From the NCBI RefSeq assembly GCF_900115045.1, contig NZ_FOVC01000002.1, positions 310,001 to 374,000 of the forward strand: a DNA stretch of 64,000 bases, in the 5' to 3' direction. This DNA is from Izhakiella capsodis (GTDB lineage: Bacteria; Pseudomonadota; Gammaproteobacteria; Enterobacterales; Enterobacteriaceae). Shown piece by piece: positions 24,788 through 35,032 of this stretch (position 1 is the stretch's first letter; each line of letters opens with the position of its first letter). A program made the translations under genes and the position numbers. The notes below the pieces were generated by a model that was not told the DNA's origin, ran no database searches, and saw only the letters and a list, made by a program, of their open reading frames with translations.

Positions 24788-27042
24788 ATGAAAAAGGTGC
24801 CACATCTTGCTCACTGGGGGGCATTCAATGCAGTTGTAGACCACGGAAGGCTACTGCGCTGTGAACCTTTCTTTGCCGACCGTGACCCTTCAAAGATGCT
24901 GCAAACGCTGCCTGAACTGGTCTATTCACCGCAGCGTATTCACCAGCCAGCGGTGCGACGCTCATGGCTGCGTGACCATGAAGGTAGCGATCGCAGCCTG
25001 CGCGGGCGGGAAGACTTTGTTAACGTGGATTGGGATACCGCACTTGACCTTGTCGCAGATGAGGTCACCCGCGTGCGTGAACGATACGGTGCGGAAGGCA
25101 TATTTAACGGATCTTACGGCTGGTCTTCCGCAGGACGCGTGCATCATGCCCGCACTTTGCTACGTCGCTTTTACTTCGCCGGGGGCGGCGGTATTGACCA
25201 GCAGGGTAACTACAGTTGGGGAGCCGCACAATTTTTTCTTCCTTACGTTATCGGCAGCTACAAACCATTGACCGGTAGGGTGACAGACTGGCCGGAAGTT
25301 ATTCAGCATAGTGAATTGTTCATTGCCTTCGGCGGTCTGGCGTTAAAAAACGGTCAGGTGGCTTCCGGTGGGGCGGGAGAGCATAGCCTCAAGCCAGCGC
25401 TGGAAGCGCTGGCGCGTAAGGGGACGCCGATTATTAATATCAGCCCCTTACGCGATGATTGTCCATCCTTTGTCAATGCTGAGTGGATACCTATTCGGCC
25501 TAATACCGACGTGGCTCTCATGCTGGCGCTCGGCTATGAGCTGGAGGTGCAGCAGCTCGTAGACCATGATTTTTTGGCCTCTCACTGTGTTGGCTACCCA
25601 CAGCTACGGCGCTATCTACTGGGGAAAAGCGATGATGTCCGCAAAACGCCGCAATGGGCCGCTGCGATTACCGGAATTCCGGCTGCACGCATTACTCGCC
25701 TGGCGCGGCAGCTCGCCGGGCGGCGTAGTTTCCTCACTTGCGCTTATGCCGTTCAGCGCGCGCATCGCGGTGAGCAACCTTACTGGATGATGATCGCGCT
25801 CTCTTCGATGCTCGGTCAGCCGGGCCTTGCAGGCGGTGGCTTTTCATTCGGTCATGGTTCAATGAACGGTGTGGGTAATCCACGGCTGGAGGCCGCGGTT
25901 CCCGGTATGCCCACCGGCGTTAATCCGCTGGCGTTACAGGCTATTCCGGTCGCTCGCATTAGCGATATGCTACTTAATCCCGGTCAGGGCTATCAATTTA
26001 ACGGCCAGCAGCGTCACTATCCCGAAATTCATCTAATCCACTGGGCGGGTGGAAATCCGTTTCATCACCATCAGCAGCTGCACCGGCTGGTGGAGGGCTG
26101 GCAGCGCCCGGATACGGTGGTTGTGCAGGATATCGTCTGGACGGCAGCGGCACGCATGGCGGATATCGTTCTGCCCGCCACAAGCAGCCTGGAACGTAAC
26201 GATATCGGCGGATCTTCCTGCGATCGCTATGTTCTGGCAATGCACCAGGCGATAGCGCCACAGCATCAGGCACGCAATGACTTTGATATTTTTGCCGATC
26301 TTGCCGAGCGTCTAAACTATCGCAGCGCATTCACGGAAAATCGTGACGAAATGGCGTGGATACGCCAGCTTTATCAGCAAAGTGCAGCTGCGCATCAGCA
26401 AAAAGGTGCTTATTGGCCTGACTTTGAAACCTTCTGGCAACAAGGCTACGTTGAAGCGCCTGCGGCGACAAAACCTTTTATCTACATGGCGGACTTTCGG
26501 GCCGATCCCAAAGGACATCCCTTGCGTACCGCCAGCGGTAAAATTGAGCTTTACTGCGAAACGCTGGGCGCGTTTAAGCTGGCGGATTTTGCTCCTCATC
26601 CCGAATGGCGTCCGCCACAGGAGTGGCTCGGCAACGCGGGAAGTTTCGGCTTTCCCTTACATATGATCTCCATGAGCCAGCCGATCGTCTGCATAGCCAG
26701 ATGGATGCAACACCCTCCGTGCAGGCGGCAAAAACAGCCGGACATGAAACGCTATACATGCACCCTGATGATGCCGCTCAGCGTCAGATAACGGATGGCG
26801 ATGTGGTTGAGGTGTATAACGCGCGGGGGCGCATGCTAGCAGGCGTGCGGATAACTGATGGCTTGACGCCACAGGTTATCGCTATTGCCACGGGCGCCTG
26901 GTTTGATCCGGGCTTTGGCGGCAGGTGGTGTAGCTATGATCGGGCCGGGAATCCAAACGTTCTAACGCTGGATATTGGCACGTCTTCGCTGACCCAGGGA
27001 CCAAATGCACAGAGCTGCCTGGTGCAGGTTCGGCGTCGGTAA
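24788..27042 (+). pseudogene. BisC/TorA-type molybdopterin oxidoreductase, frameshifted
   Basis: A type III DMSO-reductase-family enzyme without Tat signal, closest in layout to cytoplasmic BisC (biotin/methionine sulfoxide reductase). HLAHWGAFNAVV opens the protein; GIFNGSYGWSSAGRVHH holds the Mo-ligand serine region; WAGGNPFHHHQQLHRL, DIVLPATSSLERNDI and ARNDFDIFADLAERL follow. The frame breaks at about 26675-26685: after HMISMSQP translation runs into a stop at 26791. The proper C-terminal molybdopterin-dinucleotide-binding domain (DRLHSQMDATPS...DGDVVEVYNARGRMLAGVRI...GAWFDPG) continues in another frame to 27042. One missing base explains it. Either a recent pseudogene or a sequencing error, since all else is well conserved. 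Confidence 0.85.
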
Positions 27043-27146
27043 ACTTTGCACCCTTATTGATGAATCTCATAGCTGGTTACACTTTGCGGGGATTGGTTGC
27101 GAATCATCGGTAGAAGACTCTGTGGTCTGGTTGCTACATTTTAGAT

Positions 27147-27216
27147 CCCAGAGGTATTGATAGGTGAACATCAACACGTGTTACACCAACCTGCGCGGAT
27201 GCGCAGGTTTTTTTTT
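27147..27216 (+). ncRNA. omrA: OmrA/OmrB-type small RNA
   Basis: Starts CCCAGAGGTATTGATAGG, the invariant 5' seed of OmrA and OmrB. It ends in a terminator stem CCTGCGC/GCGCAGG with a nine-T run (27208-27216), the same 3' end as the E. coli RNAs. These Hfq-dependent RNAs are induced by OmpR and repress outer-membrane receptors, curli (csgD) and ompR itself. E. coli carries two tandem copies between aas and galR; this region has one, also between galR and aas. A TTAGAT -10-like box lies just before the start. Confidence 0.9.
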
Positions 27217-27318
27217 CTGCCATTTCTCTCACGAACTGATACACAGTTTCGCTGTTAACATCAGTCTGTTTTTTGTATAACTCCCCGCAGATTAACCGCT
27301 AAATATCCTGATAGAGCT

Positions 27319-29034
27319 ATGCCCAGATTAAAAAAAACTCTTACTAAGAAATTGGCTAAATCTCCGTTTCGTCCCATGCGTTTTCGTCTGATTTGCCTCT
27401 GCGTTTTGCTGTGCATGGTCGTTTTGATGTTACGGGTCGCGGACTTACAGTTGATTAATCAACCGATGCTGGTAAAGCAAGCCAATGAACGTTCGATGCG
27501 TACCGTAGTGTTGCCGACTAATCGTGGCACGCTGGTGGACCGCAACGGCGCTCCCCTGGCGCTCAGCGTCCCTTCGCGCGATATCATCGCCGATCCGCTG
27601 CGAGTGATGAAATCTCATCCTGACTTTACCGATCCTAAATGGACATATCTGGCTAATGCGCTGGGAGAGCGCCCGAGCGCAATAGCACAACAGATAAGTG
27701 CCGATCCGAACCGGCGCTTTCTTTATCTGGGTCATAAAATCGAGCTGGGTATTGCCAAAGACATTAGCAGCTTGCATTTGCCAGGTATCGGTTCGGTTTA
27801 TGATGACAGCCGTTTTTATCCGATGAGTAACGCGTCGGCACCGTTAATCGGTATTGTCGGTGCGAGTAACAAGGGATTGACCGGGCTTGAGCGTAGCTAC
27901 AATAAGCTGCTGTGTGGCACCCCGGGCATGGAGCAGTACCGGCAGGATGGCCGAGGTAATATCATCTCAATGATAAATTACGAGCCGCCGGAACAGCCAC
28001 CGACAGTGCAGCTCAGCATTGATAAGTTCGATCAGTACACGCTTTACAGCGCCCTGCGCGACGGCGTGCTGCTGAATAAAGCCGATTCGGGTGCAGCGGT
28101 GCTGATAAAAATTGATACCGGTGAAGTTCTCGGTATGGCGTCTTATCCTTCGTTCAATCCGAATAATTTTGCCAATGTGGCACCTTCGCAGATGAACAAC
28201 GTGGCGATAAACGACAGCTTTGAGCCGGGATCAACGGTTAAACCATTAGTAATAATCGAAGGACTGGAGCGTCACCTTATACAGCCGGATTCAGTACTGG
28301 ATACCACGCCTTATCGTGTCAACGGCCATCTCATTCGTGATGTTGGCAACTGGCCACGTCTGTCGATAACCGGCATATTACAAAAATCGAGTGATATTGG
28401 CGTTTCACATATTGCGCTGGCCATGCCGGCGGATGCATTAGTGAAGACCTATCAGAGCTTTGGCCTGGGCAAGCCAACCGGATTAGGCCTGACGGGTGAA
28501 AGCACCGGCTATTTCCCGGCTAATCGTAAGCGTTGGGTGGATATTGAACGTGCAACGTTCGCTTTTGGCTATGGATTCCGCGTTACACCACTACAGCTCG
28601 CTCGCGAATACGCCACTATTGGTTCTTATGGCATCTATCGTCCGCTTTCAATCACGAAAGTGACACCACCCGTGCTGGGGACAAGGGTGGCAGATGCTGC
28701 TACGGTTCGTGAGGTAATCCATATGATGGAAAGTGACGCACTACCGGGCGGCAGCGGCGAGCTGGCGGCAGTGCCAGGCTATCGGCTGGCGATTAAAACC
28801 GGAACGGCAATGAAAATTGGTAAGAACGGCAAATATGATGGCGGCTATATCAACTACACTGCCGGGGTTGCACCCGCCAGCAATCCGCAGGTGGCGTTGG
28901 TGGTTATGATCAATCATCCCACCGCAGGGAAGCACTATGGCGGCTCAGTAGCGGCGCCGGTTTTTGGTAAAATCATGGGCCCGGTACTTAAACATATGAA
29001 CGTACCACCGGATGCTCTGTTTGGTCACAGCTGA
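27319..29034 (+). CDS. Penicillin-binding protein 3 paralogue (FtsI-like transpeptidase)
   Basis: 571 residues. Short cytoplasmic tail, one membrane anchor (LICLCVLLCMVVLMLRVADLQLI, about 24-46), a PBP dimer domain (NRGTLVDRNGAPLALSVPSRDI), then the class B transpeptidase. Active-site motifs: STVK in FEPGSTVKPLV, SSD in QKSSDIGVSH (true FtsI has SSN), and KTGTA in LAIKTGTAMKIG. It resembles FtsI throughout (RGTLVDRNG, GLERSYNKLL, FNPNN) but lies outside the dcw cluster, so it is a paralogue like PBP3SAL of Salmonella. Probably a conditional septal transpeptidase. Monocistronic between omrA and aas, with a terminator after it. Confidence 0.85.
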   Translation: MPRLKKTLTKKLAKSPFRPMRFRLICLCVLLCMVVLMLRVADLQLINQPMLVKQANERSMRTVVLPTNRGTLVDRNGAPLALSVPSRDIIADPLRVMKSHPDFTDPKWTYLANALGERPSAIAQQISADPNRRFLYLGHKIELGIAKDISSLHLPGIGSVYDDSRFYPMSNASAPLIGIVGASNKGLTGLERSYNKLLCGTPGMEQYRQDGRGNIISMINYEPPEQPPTVQLSIDKFDQYTLYSALRDGVLLNKADSGAAVLIKIDTGEVLGMASYPSFNPNNFANVAPSQMNNVAINDSFEPGSTVKPLVIIEGLERHLIQPDSVLDTTPYRVNGHLIRDVGNWPRLSITGILQKSSDIGVSHIALAMPADALVKTYQSFGLGKPTGLGLTGESTGYFPANRKRWVDIERATFAFGYGFRVTPLQLAREYATIGSYGIYRPLSITKVTPPVLGTRVADAATVREVIHMMESDALPGGSGELAAVPGYRLAIKTGTAMKIGKNGKYDGGYINYTAGVAPASNPQVALVVMINHPTAGKHYGGSVAAPVFGKIMGPVLKHMNVPPDALFGHS

Positions 29035-29056
29035 CGCTTGTATTATTTTTGTCTGA

Positions 29057-29079
29057 GGGCGCGTTTCTTGCGTCCTTTT
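29057..29079 (+). terminator. Terminator after the PBP3 paralogue
   Basis: GGGCGC (29057-29062) pairs with GCGTCC (29070-29075, one G-U) and is followed by TTTT. Confidence 0.55.
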
Positions 29080-29239
29080 GACTTCTAAACTTCGTGGTTA
29101 TCTCCTGTCATCTTTACACTGGCTTATGAGCCCCGTGCGCAAAATAAAGCATAAAAACGACCGGGCGGTAATCGCATATTGCTAATGGTTGCTGCAACAT
29201 GCATCCTGTAGCAATTTATTGTTCGCTATAGGATTAGGC

Positions 29240-31402
29240 ATGCTTATTAATCTACTGCGCGCTCTGTTGCGCATACTGTTTCGCGTAAGCCTGCACGGCG
29301 ATCTCTCGGTACTCAAACGGGAAAAATTGCTGATTACCCCCAATCATGTCTCCTTCCTTGACGGCATTTTGCTGGCGCTATTTTTACCCATTAAACCGGT
29401 ATTTGCTATCTACTCAAGCATCAGCGAAAAGTGGTACATCAACTGGTTGAAGTCGATAATCGATTTCGTTCCTCTCGATCCTACCCGCCCGATGTCGATT
29501 AAACATCTGGTACGGTTAGTAGGGGAGGGGCGTCCGGTTGTTATTTTTCCTGAAGGGCGCATCACGGTGACCGGCTCGTTGATGAAGATTTATGAGGGAG
29601 CGGGCTTTCTGGCGGCTAAATCTCAGGCAACAGTGGTACCTTTGCGTATAGAAGGGGCTGAATTCACCTATTTTGGTCGCCTGGCTGGCGTTTTCAAATG
29701 CCGCCTTTTTCCCCGTATTACCCTGAGTATTTTGCCTCCCACGAGCATACCTATGCCCGATGCGCCGCGTGCTCGTGATCGTCGACGACTAGCGGGTGAG
29801 CATCTGCATCATATTATGATGGAGGCGCGTATGGCAGTGCGTCCGCGAGAAACTCTGTTTGAAGCCTTTCTCGCGGCCGGTATCCGCTATGGGCGCACTA
29901 AGCCCTGCCTTGAAGATATCAATTTAAAACCGGACAGCTATCGCAGCCTGCTGAAGAAATCACTCGGGGTGGGACGTATTCTCGAACGCTATACCCGTCA
30001 GGGCGAGTACATTGGCCTCTTGCTGCCTAATGCTAACGTTACCGCCGCGGTTATTATTGGTGCCACTATGCGTGGTCGCGTTCCGGCAATGCTAAATTAT
30101 AGCGCTGGTGTTAATGGTCTTGAGGCGGCCTTGATGGCCTCAGCGGTGCGCACGGTATTCACCTCACGCCAGTTCCTGGACAAAGGTAAACTCTGGCACC
30201 TGCCGGAGGCGCTCAATCAGGTGCGTTGGGTTTATCTGGAAGATCTCCGTGATACCGTTACCACTGCTGATAAGCTGTGGATTATAAGCCGTTTGCTATT
30301 TCCGCGTATGGCCCAACTGCCCCAAAAGGCTGAAGATGCCGCTATAGTGTTATTCACTTCCGGTTCGGAGGGTAAGCCTAAGGGCGTAGTACATTCCCAT
30401 AAAAGCTTACTGGCTAACGTTGAGCAGATCCGCACGGTTGCGGATTTCACCCCGCGTGATCGCTTTATGTCTGCGCTGCCTTTATTTCATGCGTTTGGCC
30501 TGACCGTTGGCTTGTTCATCCCGCTGATGACGGGCGCGCAAGCTTTTCTTTATCCCAGTCCTCTGCATTATCGCATCGTGCCCCAGCTGGTCTATGATCG
30601 TAACTGCACGGTGCTTTTTGGCACCTCAACCTTTCTTGGTCACTACGCGCGTTTTGCTCAGCCTTATGATTTTGCCCGCTTGCGCTATGTGGTGGCCGGT
30701 GCGGAAAAATTACAGGATGCCACCCGCAATATCTGGTTTGAGAAGTTTGGTATTCGCGTTCTGGAAGGCTATGGCGTGACCGAATGCGCACCGGTTGTCG
30801 CGATTAACGTGCCAATGGCGGCACGCAATGGCACCGTCGGGCGCATACTACCGGCGATGGATTCACGCTTGATTTCAGTGCCAGGCATTGAAGAGGGCGG
30901 CCGCTTGCAGTTGCGCGGCCCTAATATTATGAACGGCTATTTGCGTTATGAGCGCCCAGGCTTTCTTGAAATCCCGGCGGCAAATAATGGCGAAGGAGAG
31001 ATGGAGCCTGGCTGGTATGACACTGGCGATATCGTCTGTTTTGACGACCAGGGCTTCTGTCAGATCCAGGGGCGGGTGAAGCGCTTTGCAAAAATTGCCG
31101 GTGAGATGGTTTCACTCGACCTTGTCGAGCAGATGGCATTGAGAGCGTCTGCCGAAACACAGCACGCCGCTACGGTTAAGTCAGATGCTTATCGCGGTGA
31201 GGCACTGGTGTTGTTTACCACTGACGCCAATCTCAGTCGTGAGGCGCTGCAACGCGCCGCTAAAGAGTGCGGGATGCCAGAGTTGGCAATCCCGCGAGAT
31301 ATCCGCTATATCAAGCAGCTGCCGCAGCTAGGCAGCGGTAAACCTGATTTCATCACTTTGAAGGCAATGGCAGACACCACAGGAGAAGCGAGAGGAGGCT
31401 AA
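29240..31402 (+). CDS. aas: Aas, 2-acyl-GPE acyltransferase / acyl-ACP synthetase
   Basis: 720 residues from ATG 29240 (AGGA six bases upstream), matching the E. coli start MLFSFFRNLCRV and length 719; an upstream in-frame start at 29189 is unlikely. N-terminal PlsC-type acyltransferase with NHVSFLDG (HX4D) and FPEGRIT; C-terminal AMP-forming ligase with LFTSGSEGKPKGVVHSHK, EGYGVTECAPVV and YDTGDIV. The enzyme re-acylates 2-acyl-lysophosphatidylethanolamine at the inner face of the membrane, using lipid flipped in by LplT. It overlaps lplT by one base (TAATG), as in E. coli. Confidence 0.96.
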   Translation: MLINLLRALLRILFRVSLHGDLSVLKREKLLITPNHVSFLDGILLALFLPIKPVFAIYSSISEKWYINWLKSIIDFVPLDPTRPMSIKHLVRLVGEGRPVVIFPEGRITVTGSLMKIYEGAGFLAAKSQATVVPLRIEGAEFTYFGRLAGVFKCRLFPRITLSILPPTSIPMPDAPRARDRRRLAGEHLHHIMMEARMAVRPRETLFEAFLAAGIRYGRTKPCLEDINLKPDSYRSLLKKSLGVGRILERYTRQGEYIGLLLPNANVTAAVIIGATMRGRVPAMLNYSAGVNGLEAALMASAVRTVFTSRQFLDKGKLWHLPEALNQVRWVYLEDLRDTVTTADKLWIISRLLFPRMAQLPQKAEDAAIVLFTSGSEGKPKGVVHSHKSLLANVEQIRTVADFTPRDRFMSALPLFHAFGLTVGLFIPLMTGAQAFLYPSPLHYRIVPQLVYDRNCTVLFGTSTFLGHYARFAQPYDFARLRYVVAGAEKLQDATRNIWFEKFGIRVLEGYGVTECAPVVAINVPMAARNGTVGRILPAMDSRLISVPGIEEGGRLQLRGPNIMNGYLRYERPGFLEIPAANNGEGEMEPGWYDTGDIVCFDDQGFCQIQGRVKRFAKIAGEMVSLDLVEQMALRASAETQHAATVKSDAYRGEALVLFTTDANLSREALQRAAKECGMPELAIPRDIRYIKQLPQLGSGKPDFITLKAMADTTGEARGG

Positions 31403-32606
31403 TGTCTGATTTCGATTACGCTAAAATCTCATTGGCCTCCAGACCGATGATGGCGGTAATGATAGCGCAATTTATGTCGGCATTCGGTGATAATGTGCTG
31501 CTTTTTGCCATCCTGGCACTGCTAAAACAGCAGTTCTGGCCGGACTGGAGCCAGCCCATTTTACAGATCGTTTTTGTTGCCACTTATATTCTGCTCGCCC
31601 CCTTTGTCGGCCAAATTGCTGACAGCTTTAGCAAAGGACGGGGGATGATGCTCTCCAATAATCTGAAGTTTTTTGGCGCACTCATCATCTTCTATGGTGC
31701 AAATCCGTTTCTCGGCTACTGCCTGGTGGGCGTTGGCGCAGCGGCATATTCACCGGCCAAATACGGTATACTGAACGAACTGACACGCGATGAGCTGCTG
31801 GTGAAAGCGAATGGTTTAATGGAGGCATCCACCATTGCTGCGATTTTATTGGGATCTGTCACCGGAGGTGCGCTGGCGGATATTAATGTGTTGAACGCGC
31901 TGGTGGTTTGTATCGTCGCTTACGGGATGGCCCTGGCAGCTAATACCCTAATCCCCAGACTGCTTGCTGCGCGTCCGGCTTGTTTATGGCGGCTTGGGCG
32001 ATGTCAGCGCAGTTTTTTCATGCCTGCAAGGTTCTTTGGCAGGATGGGCAGAGTCGCTTCTCACTGATTAACACCAGCATGTTCTGGGGAGCTGGCGTTA
32101 CCCTGCGTTTTCTGCTGATTCTCTGGGTGCCGGTTGCGCTTGGCATCAGCGATAACAAAACGCCAACCCTGCTGAATGCGCTGGTCGCAATCGGTATTCT
32201 TCCCGGGGCCTGGTTAGCCGCGCGCCTGATTACGCTGAGAACCGTTGCCGGATGTATGCCTGTAGGGATATTAATCGGTGTAGCGGTAAGCATTTTTGCG
32301 TTGCAAACCACGGCCTGTGGTGCCTGGCTGCTGCTGCTAATCATTGGTATCTCAGGTGGATTTTTCGTTGTGCCGCTTAATGCGCTATTACAGGGAGTAG
32401 GCAGAGATGAAGTCGGTGCGGGTAATGCTATTGCCGTGCAAAATCTGGGTGAAAATACCGCCATGCTGATGATGCTGGGGCTTTATTCGCTGGCGATTAA
32501 ACTGGGCGTGCCGCCGGTTGCCACTGGCATCAGCTTCGGTATGCTGTTTACGCTGACAGTGGGTAGTCTATGGCTGTGGCGGCGGCGCCAGTCTGCGCAC
32601 CTTTAA
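31402..32606 (+). pseudogene. lplT: LplT lysophospholipid flippase, frameshifted
   Basis: MFS-type lysophospholipid transporter partnered with Aas. The first 195 residues (AQFMSAFGDNVLLFAILALLKQQF, GVGAAAYSPAKYGILNELT, KANGLMEASTIAAILLGSVTGG) and the rest (SMFWGAGVTLRFLLILWVPVALGI, GGFFVVPLNALLQGVGRDEVGAGNAIAVQNLGEN) match E. coli LplT over its full length, but in two frames. The break is at about 31973-31979, after IPRLLAARP: CGTCCGGCTTG lacks one base, probably a G, to read R-P-G-L. Translation in the first frame stops at 32067, losing roughly half the helices. With aas intact, a sequencing error or very recent mutation are both possible. Confidence 0.88.
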
Positions 32607-32663
32607 ACGCGGTGATACCAGCGTTGTAATGAGTTGTATGCGCCGTTGGGTCTGTAGCGCTTT

Positions 32664-32699
32664 CGCTTGCCTGCTCTGTGCACTGGCAAGCGATTTTTT
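32664..32699 (+). terminator. Terminator after aas-lplT
   Basis: CGCTTGCC (32664-32671) pairs with GGCAAGCG (32685-32692), then ATTTTTT. No T tract on the other strand, so it serves the plus-strand operon. Confidence 0.85.
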
Positions 32700-32729
32700 A
32701 CGCTGCCGTAGGGTTTTGCTTCTGTTAAG

Positions 32730-33770
32730 TCAAGGCGCGGGGAAGGTGTAGCGGCGGTGGATTGCCTCAAGCCTTTCAAGGAGCTCTTCACTCAGCGTCA
32801 GATCAAAGCTGTCGATATTAATTTTCAATTGTTCCAGCGTGGTGGCACCCAATAAGGTGCTGCAAACGAACGGCTGCTGCCGTACGAACGCCAGCGCCAT
32901 CTGAGAGGGATCCAGATGATACTGGCGTGCCAGCGCGACGTACTCTGCGGTAGCCTCCTGTGCCTGCTCACCGCTGTAGCGGGTAAAACGGCTAAACAGG
33001 GTATTACGTGCACTGGCTGGTTGGGCGCCATTAAGATATTTGCCGCTCAGTACGCCAAATGCCAGGCTCGAATAGGCCAGCAGCTCCACGCCCTCATGAT
33101 GACTGATTTCGGCCAGTCCGACTTCAAAGCTGCGGTTAAGCAGGCTATAAGGATTCTGGATGGTAACAATGCGCGGCAGATCATGTTTTTCAGCCAGCTG
33201 CAAATAGCGCATGACGCCCCAGGGCGTTTCATTTGAAACACCGATATAACGAATTTTACCGGCACGAACTTGTTCGTTCAGCGCCACAAGAGTGTCAAGC
33301 AGAGTGACTGGCTCGCTGTTATCGCTGTACTGATAGTTCAGTTTGCCGAAATAGTTAGTCTGACGCTGCGGCCAATGTAGCTGATAGAGATCGATGTAGT
33401 CGGTATTAAGACGCTTGAGACTGGCATCCAGCGCTTCGCGGATATTCTTACGATCCAGCGATTGGCACTGGCGAATTGAAGCATCACTGCCACGTGCCGG
33501 GCCAGCGACCTTGGAGGCGATGATCAGCTTTTCACGGTTGCCGCGTGCTTTCAGCCAGCTACCTATGTATTGTTCAGTGCGACCCTGAGTCTGCGGCCAT
33601 GGCGGGACGGGATACATTTCTGCGGTGTCGATAAGGTTGATACCGCGCTCAAGGGCGTAGTCTAATTGTGCATGGGCGTCGGCTTCACTGTTTTGCTCAC
33701 CAAACGTCATAGTGCCCAGACCCAACGTGCTGATTTCCAGGGTGCTATGGGGGATGCGGTGGTAGTGCAT
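32730..33770 (-). CDS. tas: Tas, aldo-keto reductase
   Basis: 346 residues from ATG 33770 (AGGAAG upstream), equal to E. coli Tas; an upstream in-frame start at 33806 would add 12 residues not found in the family. NADP-dependent aldo-keto reductase barrel with catalytic Asp/Tyr in GINLIDTAEMYPVP, Lys in KLIIASKV and His in LYQLHWPQ; cofactor-binding segment STLLGATTLEQL near the C-terminus. E. coli Tas suppresses tyrosine auxotrophy under starvation; the natural substrate is not known. Convergent with aas-lplT. Confidence 0.94.
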   Translation of the reverse strand: MHYHRIPHSTLEISTLGLGTMTFGEQNSEADAHAQLDYALERGINLIDTAEMYPVPPWPQTQGRTEQYIGSWLKARGNREKLIIASKVAGPARGSDASIRQCQSLDRKNIREALDASLKRLNTDYIDLYQLHWPQRQTNYFGKLNYQYSDNSEPVTLLDTLVALNEQVRAGKIRYIGVSNETPWGVMRYLQLAEKHDLPRIVTIQNPYSLLNRSFEVGLAEISHHEGVELLAYSSLAFGVLSGKYLNGAQPASARNTLFSRFTRYSGEQAQEATAEYVALARQYHLDPSQMALAFVRQQPFVCSTLLGATTLEQLKINIDSFDLTLSEELLERLEAIHRRYTFPAP

Positions 33771-33919
33771 TGCCGTCTTCCTTTTCTTCTCAGGCGATTT
33801 AGACAAATGTAGTCAGGAATCTGACTATAGCTTCCCATCGCTTATCGGTGAAGAGGGAAGTCATTGAAAGTTAGCGGGCAGCCTATTATTTTACCCGCGT
33901 TGTGACACCGCGTAATCGG

Positions 33920-34135
33920 TTAGCGCTCTACCATAGAGGAGACTTCATCGCCGTTAATTTGCTTTTCATGGCCACTTTCATCCCGGTAACTGACAAGACC
34001 CGTTTCTCTGTCAATCAATGGCTTACCATTGGTCATGATCATCTGTCCGTCTTTGGTCGTCATAACATAATTGCTGCTACAGGCACTCAGAAATAGCGCA
34101 CAGGTCGCTATTAAGCCGGGGACGATCCACTTCAT
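33920..34135 (-). CDS. ygdR: YgdR, small YgdI/YgdR-family lipoprotein
   Basis: 71 residues. Lipoprotein signal with lipobox LSAC (Cys19) and a small SH3-like domain (NYVMTTKDGQMIMTNGKPLIDRETGLVSYRDESGHEKQINGDEVSSM) typical of the DUF903 YgdI/YgdR family. Ser follows the lipid Cys, predicting outer-membrane sorting. Function unknown. Sits between tas and ygdQ as in E. coli, same strand. Confidence 0.93.
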   Translation of the reverse strand: MKWIVPGLIATCALFLSACSSNYVMTTKDGQMIMTNGKPLIDRETGLVSYRDESGHEKQINGDEVSSMVER

Positions 34136-34241
34136 GTTACTCTCCCACTAAATGCACACAATTTAAAAATTAGTGTAGCATCGCCGATCAAGGCCTGCGT
34201 ATTAATAGTAACAGTCTGAAATTTTCATAATTCAAAAATGG

Positions 34242-34970
34242 CTATTGACCTTTTTCATTATGCCGATCTTTTTTATTACGTAGCAGATTCAGGCTTTCAA
34301 CGGCCATAGAGAAAAACATGGCAAAATAGATATAGCCTTTCGATATATGAATTGAAAAGCTCTCCAGTATCAGCGTAAAACCGACCAGGATCAAAAACGC
34401 CAGAGCCAGCATTTTGACCGACGGATGGGCATCAACAAATTCGCCGATAGCCCTCGCAGCGAACATCATCATCAGCACGGCAATGACCACCGCCGCCATC
34501 ATGATGATCAGATGGTCGGATAAGCCAACCGCTGTAATCACTGAATCGAGACTAAAAATGATATCCAGCAACATTATCTGCACGATAGCGCCAGCAAAAG
34601 AGTGCACATTGGTTTTTCGTCCGCTTTCAGCGCTGCCTTCAAGGGTTTCATGAATTTCTGCGCTCGACTTCCAGAGAAGAAACAGGCCACCTGCCAGTAA
34701 AATCAGGTCACGAGCCGAAAAAGAGTGCTGCCAAAGACTGAACAGTGGGGTCGTCAGGTGAACGACCCAGGCAATTGATGCAAGCAGACCTAGTCGCATA
34801 AGCATCGCTGCCAGCAGACCGAGGCGGCGAGCGCCGTTTTGCTGCCTTTTTGGCAATTTAGCTACCACTAGCGAGAGAAAAATAATGTTATCGATTCCGA
34901 GAACGATCTCCAGAATGATCAGGGTACCTAAGGCCATCCAGGCATTAGGATCGGCAATCCAATCAAACAT
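34242..34970 (-). CDS. ygdQ: YgdQ, TerC-family inner-membrane protein
   Basis: 242 residues (E. coli 237), about seven membrane helices. TerC signatures LEIVLGIDNIIFLSLV and MLLDIIFSLDSVITAVGL carry the membrane-embedded aspartates linked to metal (Mn) handling in this family. Conserved tail YFAMFFSMAVESLNLLRNKK. The transported ion is not established for YgdQ. Downstream neighbour of mutH on the same strand. Confidence 0.93.
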   Translation of the reverse strand: MFDWIADPNAWMALGTLIILEIVLGIDNIIFLSLVVAKLPKRQQNGARRLGLLAAMLMRLGLLASIAWVVHLTTPLFSLWQHSFSARDLILLAGGLFLLWKSSAEIHETLEGSAESGRKTNVHSFAGAIVQIMLLDIIFSLDSVITAVGLSDHLIIMMAAVVIAVLMMMFAARAIGEFVDAHPSVKMLALAFLILVGFTLILESFSIHISKGYIYFAMFFSMAVESLNLLRNKKDRHNEKGQ

Positions 34971-35032
34971 GCGGGTTATGGATCCCTAAATGAAAGTTAA
35001 ACGGAGATTATACGCAACATTGCCGCCGATGT

